A DNA stretch of 64,000 bases from Clostridium muellerianum (lineage in GTDB: Bacteria; Bacillota; Clostridia; Clostridiales; Clostridiaceae), in the NCBI RefSeq assembly GCF_012926525.1, contig NZ_JABBNI010000001.1, positions 124,001-188,000 on the forward strand, in the 5' to 3' direction. The notes under the pieces were generated by a model. The model saw nothing but the letters and a program-made list of their open reading frames with translations, made no database searches and was not told the origin of the DNA. Below, piece by piece: positions 17,420 to 25,010 of the stretch. Each line of letters starts with the position of its first letter. Within the stretch, counting starts at the first letter, position 1. The translations under genes and the position numbers were made by a program.

Positions 17420-18783
17420 AAAATATAATTTCTAGAACAGAAAGTTTATGTCCCATTTGCTTAAAAAAAATAGAAGCAGAAAAAGTTTTGGAGGATAACA
17501 AAGTTTACATGGAAAAAAGCTGTCCAGACCATGGCGATTTTAAGACAATTTTGTGGAAGGAAAATGTTCCACTTAAAAGTTGGGTTAGAAATAAAGAGAG
17601 AGCTTATATAAAAAAGCCTTATACTAATGTTGAAAAGGGATGTCCTTTTGACTGTGGTCTTTGTAGTGAACATAGACAGCATACTTGTACAGCTTTAATA
17701 GAGGTAACTGAAAGATGTAATTTAAAATGCAAGTTTTGCTTTGCAGATTCTTATTCAGATAAGGAAGAAGATATTTCTATAGAAAAAATAAAATATATGT
17801 ATGAAAGGGTATTAGAGTCGTCTGGTACATGTAATATACAACTATCAGGTGGTGAACCTACATTAAGAAATGATTTGCCTAACATAATAAAGTTAGGCAT
17901 GAATTTAGGTTTTAAATTTATACAAGTAAATACTAATGGTATACGTATAGCGCAGGATGAAGAATATGTTAAAAAGTTAAAAGAATCAGGGCTTAGCTCG
18001 ATTTTTTTGCAGTTCGATGGAACAAATGATTTAATATATAAAAAATTAAGAGGAATAGAATTACTGGATGTTAAAAAGAAGGCGATAGGAAACTGTAAGA
18101 AATATGATATAGGGGTAGTGTTAGTACCTACTATAGTTCCAGATGTGAATGTAGATAATATAGGAGAAATTATAAATTTTGCTTTGGATAACATATCTAC
18201 AATAAGAGGAGTTCATTTTCAACCTGTAAGCTATTTTGGAAGGGTACCTTATATTCCTAAAGATGAACAAAGAATTACACTTCCTGAAATTATGGAGAAT
18301 ATAGAAAAGCAAACACAAGGAAAAGTTAAAATAAATAGCTTGAAGCCACCAGGATGTGAAAATGAACTATGTTCTTTTCATGGTAATTATATATATAAAA
18401 ATAAAAAAGAATTAATAAATGTTACAAATAATGCAAGTAGCTGCTGCTGTAAAAGTGAAAAAGCCGAAGAGGGTGCAAAAAAGGCAAAAGAATTTGTTTC
18501 AAGAAACTGGTCTTTTAGAAAATCAGGTAATTTAAATGTAAAATTAAAATCCAATAGAGTAAGCGGTTGGGACGAAATATTATATAATATAAGAAACTAT
18601 TCTTTTAGCATATCTGCTATGGCTTTTCAAGATATTTGGAATGTAGACTTAGAAAGAATTAAAGATTGTTGTATTCATGTAGTAAATGAAGAAGGAAAGC
18701 TTATACCATTTTGTATTTATAATATTACAGATGCAAAAGGAAAGTATATCTATAGAAAATGCAAAGTTAAAATGGAGGACTAA
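17416..18783 (+). CDS. Radical SAM protein, TrsS/Tes-like
   Basis: A 455-residue radical SAM enzyme. The cluster motif is CNLKCKFC at C101, C105, C108. Before it lie additional cysteines: CPIC (C12, C15), C36, and CPFDCGLC (C76, C80, C83) with C91; after it come C314, C319 and a triple cysteine SSCCC (C343-C345). This layout, with EVTERCNLKCKFCFA preceded by CGLCxxHxQHTC, resembles archaeal MJ0619/Tes proteins, which join alkyl chains or were linked to pterin methylation. NCBI curation calls the bacterial Mop-linked branch radical SAM (seleno)protein TrsS (recalled); here all positions read as Cys with no in-frame TGA. Substrate unknown. It is coupled by ATGA to the preceding gene. Confidence 0.8.
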   Translation: MKNIISRTESLCPICLKKIEAEKVLEDNKVYMEKSCPDHGDFKTILWKENVPLKSWVRNKERAYIKKPYTNVEKGCPFDCGLCSEHRQHTCTALIEVTERCNLKCKFCFADSYSDKEEDISIEKIKYMYERVLESSGTCNIQLSGGEPTLRNDLPNIIKLGMNLGFKFIQVNTNGIRIAQDEEYVKKLKESGLSSIFLQFDGTNDLIYKKLRGIELLDVKKKAIGNCKKYDIGVVLVPTIVPDVNVDNIGEIINFALDNISTIRGVHFQPVSYFGRVPYIPKDEQRITLPEIMENIEKQTQGKVKINSLKPPGCENELCSFHGNYIYKNKKELINVTNNASSCCCKSEKAEEGAKKAKEFVSRNWSFRKSGNLNVKLKSNRVSGWDEILYNIRNYSFSISAMAFQDIWNVDLERIKDCCIHVVNEEGKLIPFCIYNITDAKGKYIYRKCKVKMED

Positions 18784-18785
18784 AA

Positions 18786-20129
18786 ATGAAGCTAACGCCC
18801 CTTGAAGCGTGGATAGTAAATAAAACAGGAATAAGAGAAAAAAATAGAGAGGCTTTAGAAAATTATCAACTGAATAAAATAAAAGAGGTTATAAAGTATG
18901 TAAGAGAGCATAGTGAATTTTATGGTGAATACTTAAAAAATATTAATGAAAATAATATAAAGTCATTTAAAGATTTTGAAAGAATTCCGTTTACGACAAC
19001 TGAGCATATAAAAAAAGATTCAAGAAAATTTTTATGTGTATCTCAAAACGAAATTTCTAGAATAGTAACATTAAAAAGTTCTGGAACAAGTGGAGAAGAG
19101 AAAAGAATATATTTTACTGAAAATGATTTAAATCTTACAGTTGAATTTTTTAAATATGGCATGAGTTGTTTAGTAAGCAAAGGTGACAGGGTACTGGTAC
19201 TTTTACCGGGTAACAGCTATGGTAGTATAGGAGACTTACTGAAAAAGGCGTTAAAGGAAGTAAATATAGAATGTTATGTACAGGGGATGCTTTCAAATTT
19301 AAAAGATACTACAGATATTATAAAGGATAAACATATAAATTGTATTGTAGGAGTTCCAATACAGATTCTTCATTTTTCTAGGATGGAAAGTGAAGTATTT
19401 AAAAATAACATAAAAAAGATTCTTTTGAGTACAGATTATGTACCAGAAGCTTTAATAAGAGAAATTACAAATAAATTTCAGTGTAAGGTTTTTACTCATT
19501 ACGGTATGACAGAAATGGGGTACGGTGGAGGTGTAGAGTGTGAAGTTTTAAATGGGTACCATATGAGGGAAAATGATTTGCATTTTGAAGTAATAAATCC
19601 ATGTACAGGTAAATTAGTTGAGGATGGAGCATACGGTGAGATAGTATTTACAACACTTACAAGGGAAGGGATGCCTTTAGTAAGATATAAAACTGGAGAC
19701 ATAGGATGTTTTAATTTAAATTACTGTAATTGTGGCACTTTTTTAAAGACTATGAGTAGGGTACTTGGAAGAATGGAGAATAGAATTAAAATAGGCCAAA
19801 ATAAATATATATATATGAAGGATTTAGATGAAATAATTTTATCCTTTGAAGAAGTAATAAATTATAAAGCCAGCGTAGAAAAAGAAAATTTAATATGTAT
19901 AGATATTGTTGTAAAACAGGAAGAAGATTTTCATAAAATAGAAAAATATGTTGAACATGATATAAAAAGAATTCCATTAGTAAATGAAGAATTAAGTAAG
20001 GGAAACTTAAATATTGTCCTTAGATATTTAGATAAAAATATAGAAGTAAAAAACAGTATGGTAAAACGAAAAATATATGATTATAGGGGGAAAGGGGAAT
20101 ATGCAAGATATATACGAAACAGTGAATGA
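18786..20129 (+). CDS. AMP-forming CoA ligase / adenylating enzyme, PaaK-like (DVU_1553-like)
   Basis: A 447-residue member of the phenylacetate-CoA ligase (PaaK/CapK) branch of adenylate-forming enzymes. The P-loop-like motif is SSGTSGEEKRIYFT near residue 95, motif A5 is YGMTEMGYGGG and the hinge/Asp motif is TGDIGCF. It should activate a carboxylate as acyl-AMP and perhaps transfer it to CoA or another thiol; the aldehyde oxidoreductase product would be a natural substrate, but that is inference. It starts two bases after the radical SAM stop, and the next gene starts inside its 3' end (29-base overlap). Confidence 0.8.
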   Translation: MKLTPLEAWIVNKTGIREKNREALENYQLNKIKEVIKYVREHSEFYGEYLKNINENNIKSFKDFERIPFTTTEHIKKDSRKFLCVSQNEISRIVTLKSSGTSGEEKRIYFTENDLNLTVEFFKYGMSCLVSKGDRVLVLLPGNSYGSIGDLLKKALKEVNIECYVQGMLSNLKDTTDIIKDKHINCIVGVPIQILHFSRMESEVFKNNIKKILLSTDYVPEALIREITNKFQCKVFTHYGMTEMGYGGGVECEVLNGYHMRENDLHFEVINPCTGKLVEDGAYGEIVFTTLTREGMPLVRYKTGDIGCFNLNYCNCGTFLKTMSRVLGRMENRIKIGQNKYIYMKDLDEIILSFEEVINYKASVEKENLICIDIVVKQEEDFHKIEKYVEHDIKRIPLVNEELSKGNLNIVLRYLDKNIEVKNSMVKRKIYDYRGKGEYARYIRNSE

Positions 20130-21147
20130 ATTTTTAGATAGAAAACAAGAATTTGTATTAGCAACTATTTTAGAAAAATCAGAATCTACACCTAGAGAAG
20201 AAGGTGTAAAGATGATTATAAAAAAAGACCTTTCAATTGTGGGTACTATAGGTGGAGGGATATTTGAGGCTATGGCTGTAAAGCTATCTTTAAAGGTATT
20301 TGAAAATAAGGCATCTATAGTTAAAAAATTTTCTCTAAATGATGAAAGCGCGAGAACATGTGGGGGAGATATTAAATTACTGTTAGAGTATATAAGTTAT
20401 GATGAAAATAAAATCATAGATTTGTATAAGAATATATTAGAATTGAGAAAAAAAGGTGTTAAATTTGCAATTGTAACTAAGATACCTGAAGAAGAAATCT
20501 ATGTAAAAGTATTAAATAGATGGATTTGTGGTGAATCATTATTTTATGGAGAAGAAGATGATACAGTTCAATTAATATTTAGAAAGATAAGAGAAAATTT
20601 TAAAAATGTTGCTATAGAAAATATTACATTAGAAAAAGAATTATATTTAATAGAACCTATTTTAAATTGTGAAACTTTGTATATAGTAGGTGCAGGACAC
20701 GTGGCTCAAAAAATTACACAGATAACTAATATGCTGGATTTCAAAACTATTATTGTAGATGACAGAGAGGATTTTGCTAACAAACAAAGATTTAAAGGTG
20801 TTGAAGATATAAAAGTAATTCCTTCATTTGAAGAGGTTCTTAAATATATAAATGTAGATAACAGCAGCTATATTATAATAGTTACGAGAGGGCATGCTTA
20901 TGATAGAGAGGTTTTATCACAAATATTAAAAACTGATGCAAAATATATAGGAATGATAGGAAGCAGAAAAAAAAGAGAATTTATTTATAATTGTCTTTTA
21001 AGTGAAGGTTATACTTTAGAGGATTTACAAAGGGTACATAGTCCTATAGGTATGTCTATATTTGCTAAAACTCCTGAAGAAATAGCAGTGAGTATTGTTG
21101 CAGAGTTAATCAAAGTTAAAAGGGAGCCGTTTAATGAAAAAAAGTAA
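20101..21147 (+). CDS. XdhC family molybdenum cofactor insertion/maturation factor
   Basis: A 348-residue XdhC/CoxI protein that carries and inserts matured Mo cofactor into xanthine oxidase-family enzymes. It has the N-terminal XdhC_CoxI domain (EESTPREEG-like region, GTIGGGIFEA, SARTCGGDIKLLLEY) and the C-terminal Rossmann XdhC_C domain (LYIVGAGHVAQKI, then IGMIGSRKKRE and SPIGM). The ATG at 20101 with GGGGAAAGGGG upstream is preferred to a start at 20077. It overlaps the ligase gene by 29 bases and the next gene by 14, so expression is strongly coupled. Its client is most likely the Mop enzyme at 10739-13468. Confidence 0.9.
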   Translation: MQDIYETVNEFLDRKQEFVLATILEKSESTPREEGVKMIIKKDLSIVGTIGGGIFEAMAVKLSLKVFENKASIVKKFSLNDESARTCGGDIKLLLEYISYDENKIIDLYKNILELRKKGVKFAIVTKIPEEEIYVKVLNRWICGESLFYGEEDDTVQLIFRKIRENFKNVAIENITLEKELYLIEPILNCETLYIVGAGHVAQKITQITNMLDFKTIIVDDREDFANKQRFKGVEDIKVIPSFEEVLKYINVDNSSYIIIVTRGHAYDREVLSQILKTDAKYIGMIGSRKKREFIYNCLLSEGYTLEDLQRVHSPIGMSIFAKTPEEIAVSIVAELIKVKREPFNEKK

Positions 21148-22255
21148 TTTAGGTGCTGTGGTTATATCAGCAGGATATTCTTCAAGAATGAAGGAGCTTA
21201 AACCTCTTTTAAAATTTGGTGAATATACTGCAATAGAAACTGTTATTAACACTTTTAGAACTTCAGGAATTGATAATATTATAGTAGTAGTAGGATATAG
21301 GGATAATGAAATAATAGAAGTGCTAAAAAATTCAGGAGTTAAATGTGTAAAAAATGAAGATTATTCAAAAGGCATGTATTCTTCCATAGTAAGTGGAATG
21401 GAGGCGTTAGATGATAAAATCAGCGGCTTTTTTATGTTACCTGTTGATATACCTCTTGTAAAATCTCAAACAATAAAAATATTAAAAAGTAAATATTTAC
21501 AATGTGATAAAGGAATTATATATCCTAGTTTTAATGGAGAGATAGGGCATCCACCTATTATAGATTGCAAATATAAGCCTATAATAGTAAGTAGTGACAG
21601 AAGTGGAGGATTAAAAAAAGTACTAGAAAAGTATAATGAAGATTCCGCGAAAGTTCCAGTTTTTGATAAGAGTATATTAATGGATATGGATACTCAAGAA
21701 GATTACAAAAATTTGACAGAATATTTTAATTTTAGTGCACCAACTGTAGAAGAATGTTATTGCATTTTAGATTTATATGGTGTACCTTATAATATAATAA
21801 GACATTGCGTGGAAGTATCAAAGGTATCTCTGAAAATTTTATACAAATTAAATGAAAATGGGTATAATTTCAATAAAAATGTCATACAGGCATCAGCTCT
21901 TTTGCATGATTTAGCTAGAAGTAAAAAAAATCATGCAGAAGCAGGTGCCAAAATATTAGAAGAATTAGGTTATAAACATGTAGGAAAAGTAATATCCACA
22001 CATATGGATATTGAAGTAGATGAGAATGGACTTATTACAGAAAATGAAATATTATATTTAGCAGATAAGCTTGTGAAAGAAGATAAGTACGTAGAGCTTT
22101 ATCATAGGTTTTCTGAATATTCATTAAAGTTTGATAGTAATATTGAAGCTTTAAAAAAAATGCAAAAGAGATTCAAAGAAGCTGAAAAAATTGAAAAAAA
22201 AATAAGAAATGTAGTAGGAGAGATTTTACCTGATATTATAGAAAGATTTAATTAA
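21134..22255 (+). CDS. MobA-like nucleotidyltransferase fused to an HD domain (DVU_1551-like)
   Basis: A 373-residue two-domain protein. Residues 1-190 form a MobA/MocA-like NTP transferase: ISAGYSSRMKELKPLL (nucleotide loop), GMYSSIVSGM, LPVDIPLV and GHPPII. Such enzymes attach CMP or GMP to molybdopterin; next to XdhC, CTP use (MocA-like) is expected. Residues 200-373 form an HD phosphohydrolase domain with SALLHDLARS and a later ISTHM histidine. The domain pair in one chain suggests synthesis and hydrolysis of a phosphate or nucleotide bond in the same pathway. It is coupled to its neighbours by overlap (14 bases) and a 1-base gap. Confidence 0.82.
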   Translation: MKKSNLGAVVISAGYSSRMKELKPLLKFGEYTAIETVINTFRTSGIDNIIVVVGYRDNEIIEVLKNSGVKCVKNEDYSKGMYSSIVSGMEALDDKISGFFMLPVDIPLVKSQTIKILKSKYLQCDKGIIYPSFNGEIGHPPIIDCKYKPIIVSSDRSGGLKKVLEKYNEDSAKVPVFDKSILMDMDTQEDYKNLTEYFNFSAPTVEECYCILDLYGVPYNIIRHCVEVSKVSLKILYKLNENGYNFNKNVIQASALLHDLARSKKNHAEAGAKILEELGYKHVGKVISTHMDIEVDENGLITENEILYLADKLVKEDKYVELYHRFSEYSLKFDSNIEALKKMQKRFKEAEKIEKKIRNVVGEILPDIIERFN

Positions 22256-22256
22256 T

Positions 22257-22850
22257 ATGAATAGAAAGATTTATTTAATAAGGCATGGAAAAATAAATGT
22301 AGGTAGTGAAAAATGTTATATAGGAACTACAGATATACCATTAAATGAAGAAGGAATTAAACAGGGAAAAAAACTTAAAGAGTTTTTTTCTACTATTAAT
22401 ATACAGAAGGCATATTTAAGTCCGTTAACAAGATGTGTTGAAACAGCAGATATAATTTTAGAAAATAGAAATGTACAAAAATTTTTAGTTAAGGAATTAA
22501 TGGAAATAAGTATGGGAGATTGGGAAGGAAAGACCTTTAATTATATAAAAAGTTATTATCCAAAACAATTTAAGGAAAGAGGAGAAAATATAGATAGTTT
22601 TATACCAAAGGGAGGGGAAAGTTTTAATAACCTTAAAGAAAGAGTTAAACCTGCTTTTGAATCCATCATAAAAAATACTCAAGGTAACATACTTATAATT
22701 GCTCATGCTGGAGTAAACAGAGTTATAATAAGCACGGTTTTATCATTACCACTAACAGACATATTTAAGATAGATCAACATTATGGCTGTGTAAATGAAT
22801 TTTCGTGGAATGTAGAAAATAAAAAGTGGAAGTGGAAATTGTTATTATAA
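22257..22850 (+). CDS. Histidine phosphatase (phosphoglycerate mutase-like) family protein
   Basis: A 197-residue branch 1 histidine phosphatase. The catalytic motif is YLIRHGKI (His11), with Arg in LSPLTRCVETA, Glu in MGDWEGK and the second His in IIAHAGVNR. CobC-type alpha-ribazole phosphatases look alike, but no cobalamin gene is near. Position directly behind the MobA-HD gene suggests action on a phosphorylated intermediate of the same pathway. One base separates it from the upstream stop, and 13 bases from the activator gene. Confidence 0.85.
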   Translation: MNRKIYLIRHGKINVGSEKCYIGTTDIPLNEEGIKQGKKLKEFFSTINIQKAYLSPLTRCVETADIILENRNVQKFLVKELMEISMGDWEGKTFNYIKSYYPKQFKERGENIDSFIPKGGESFNNLKERVKPAFESIIKNTQGNILIIAHAGVNRVIISTVLSLPLTDIFKIDQHYGCVNEFSWNVENKKWKWKLLL

Positions 22851-22863
22851 TGGGGGGATTAAG

Positions 22864-24738
22864 TTGAATATACTTACTTGCAAATCGGATATAGAGCTTT
22901 CTCACGAAAGATGTCAAAGTTTTGATATAGATTTAGATCAAGTTTATAGTAAGAAAATTATAAGTGATGGAGAATTACAAAAAAGATTTGCGGCTAATAG
23001 GAATTTAATAGTAACTGCAGCGCCTTATATGGAGCAGCTAATTAATTTTGTAAAAGGATTTAACTTTTTTATGTTACTCACAGATGGAGAAGGTTGTATA
23101 TTAAATGCTATAGGTGATGAAAAAATACTTTCAAAAGCATTTTCTTTAAAAATGGTACCAGGAGCTTTTATGGATGAAGAAAGTATTGGAACTAATGCTA
23201 TGAGTATGGTTGTAAAAAGTAAAGTGCCAGTTCAAGTTTCAGGAGAAGACCATTTTATAAAAGCGTATCATAAGTGGACTTGTTCAGCAGCCCCTATAAA
23301 AGATCATCATGGAAAACTTATAGGAGTTTTAAACCTTACTGGATATATTAAGCATGTACATTCACATACACTAGGTATGGTTATAGCTGCATCTAATGCT
23401 ATAGAAGAGATGTTAAAAGTAAAAGAATATAACAAAATTCAAAGTATAAATGATAAGCATATAAAAAATATATTTAATTCTATTCCAGTTGCTATAATAA
23501 CATCTGATATAAATGGAAAAATAAAAGTTTGTAATAGGAAAGCATTAGATATGTTTGGCAGCGCTAATAATAAATTAAAAACAGATCAAATGAATAACAT
23601 TGTGGAAGATTGGGATAAAATAAAAACGTATATATATATAGGCGAAAGTTTTTCACAAGAGGTAAATATAAGAACGTTAAGAAATAATTTCAGATGCAGA
23701 GTAACTATTAGTTCAATATATAATTGTGAAGAAGATAATATTGAAATAGTATATGTTTTTGAAGAAGTTAAAAAGCCAAAGAAAAAGAATGATGGTCAGG
23801 CTTATTATACTTTTGACAAAATAATTGGGCAGGATGAGAATTTTGTAAAGGTAGTAGAATATGCAAAGAAGATTTCAGACAGTAAATCAACTATACTTAT
23901 AATGGGTGAAAGTGGAACTGGAAAGGAAGTATTTGCACAATCTATTCATAATTATAGCGGCAGAGTGGATGGACCATTTGTAGCTTTAAATTGTGGTGCT
24001 ATTCCAAAACAGCTTATAGAATCAGAACTTTTTGGATATGAAGAAGGAGCATTTACAGGAGCTAAAAAAGGCGGCAACCGTGGAAAGTTTGAATTGGCAG
24101 ACGGTGGAACTATAATGTTAGATGAAATAGGAGAAATGCCACTTGATATGCAAACAAAGCTTTTAAGAGTTGTACAAGAAGGAGTAATAACCAGGATTGG
24201 AAGCTCAAAATCTATACCTGTGGATGTAAGAATTATAGCTGCTACTAATAGAGATTTAAAAAAAGAAGTTGAACTTGGAAGATTTAGAAAAGACTTGTAT
24301 TATAGGCTTAATGTATTACCATTATTTTTACCTCCGTTAAGAGAAAGAAAAGGGGATATCCCACTTATTATTGAATATTTAATTAAAAACATATCAAAAA
24401 AATTAGAAAAAAAAGAACCATCCATATCAGATGAATATTTAAAAGAAATTATTAATTATAATTGGCCAGGTAATGTAAGGGAGCTGGAAAATGTAGTTGA
24501 ATTAATTATAAACACTGAATCAATACCGGCGGGTTATTTCCAAAATGGAAGTAATCATAATGAAATGTTGATAAATGTTAGTAAGGATTCTTTGGAGTTA
24601 GACTTTGTAGAGAGAGAACATTTAATTAAAGTATTAAAAAGGTTTAAAGGAAATATTACTCATTCAGCAGAGGCATTGGGCATAAGAAGAAATACTTTAT
24701 ATAGTAAAATTAAAAAATATAATATAGAAATAAAATAA
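22864..24738 (+). CDS. Sigma-54-dependent transcriptional activator (GAF-PAS-AAA+-Fis)
   Basis: A 624-residue enhancer-binding protein. The N-terminal GAF-type sensor (about 40-190, with ESIGTNAM and the KWTCSAAPI segment) and a PAS domain (about 195-310) precede the AAA+ domain, which has GESGTGKE (Walker A), GAFTGA (sigma-54 contact), GGTIMLDEIGE (Walker B) and the arginine region. A Fis-type helix-turn-helix (AEALGIRRNTLYSKI) closes it. It resembles AcoR/PrdR-type activators. It starts with TTG after a GGGGGG run. It probably senses a cofactor or aldehyde-related signal and turns on the -24/-12 promoter before mop. A terminator follows. Confidence 0.93.
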   Translation: MNILTCKSDIELSHERCQSFDIDLDQVYSKKIISDGELQKRFAANRNLIVTAAPYMEQLINFVKGFNFFMLLTDGEGCILNAIGDEKILSKAFSLKMVPGAFMDEESIGTNAMSMVVKSKVPVQVSGEDHFIKAYHKWTCSAAPIKDHHGKLIGVLNLTGYIKHVHSHTLGMVIAASNAIEEMLKVKEYNKIQSINDKHIKNIFNSIPVAIITSDINGKIKVCNRKALDMFGSANNKLKTDQMNNIVEDWDKIKTYIYIGESFSQEVNIRTLRNNFRCRVTISSIYNCEEDNIEIVYVFEEVKKPKKKNDGQAYYTFDKIIGQDENFVKVVEYAKKISDSKSTILIMGESGTGKEVFAQSIHNYSGRVDGPFVALNCGAIPKQLIESELFGYEEGAFTGAKKGGNRGKFELADGGTIMLDEIGEMPLDMQTKLLRVVQEGVITRIGSSKSIPVDVRIIAATNRDLKKEVELGRFRKDLYYRLNVLPLFLPPLRERKGDIPLIIEYLIKNISKKLEKKEPSISDEYLKEIINYNWPGNVRELENVVELIINTESIPAGYFQNGSNHNEMLINVSKDSLELDFVEREHLIKVLKRFKGNITHSAEALGIRRNTLYSKIKKYNIEIK

Positions 24739-24772
24739 TTGAATGATGTTTATATTAAGAGTATAATGAATC

Positions 24773-24803
24773 GGATACCCTCTGAGTAGATGGTATCCTT
24801 TAT
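24773..24803 (+). terminator. Terminator closing the molybdenum gene cluster
   Basis: GGATACC at 24773-24779 pairs with GGTATCC at 24792-24798 around a 12-base loop, followed by TTTATT. Confidence 0.75.
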
Positions 24804-24878
24804 TATGTAAAAATAATATATTGTGCAGAAGTCTACGTGATAATTATGCAAATAATGGTAAATGGTGTATCGTAAATA

Positions 24879-24907
24879 TTGTTTAAATAAAAATGCTGTT
24901 GTATAAT
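24879..24907 (+). promoter_or_regulatory. Sigma-A-type promoter for parE-parC
   Basis: TTGTTT at 24879-24884, a 17-base spacer and a perfect TATAAT at 24902-24907. It lies about 100 bases before the parE start codon. Confidence 0.6.
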
Positions 24908-25010
24908 AAGTCAATGTATAAGGTTTTACAGTAATGAATAAGAACATTTGTTTTTATTTTTGGTTTTTGATAAAATAAGAACTATAATAATAAAATTATG
25001 GAGGACACGA

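Noticed and set aside
22257-22850. Histidine phosphatase as CobC of cobalamin synthesis
   Set aside because: No other cobalamin gene is present, and the gene is embedded in the molybdenum cluster.
24948-25010. Longer N-terminus of ParE
   Set aside because: The extension covers the promoter-leader region and bypasses a good GGAGG site before ATG 25011; the family starts at the latter.
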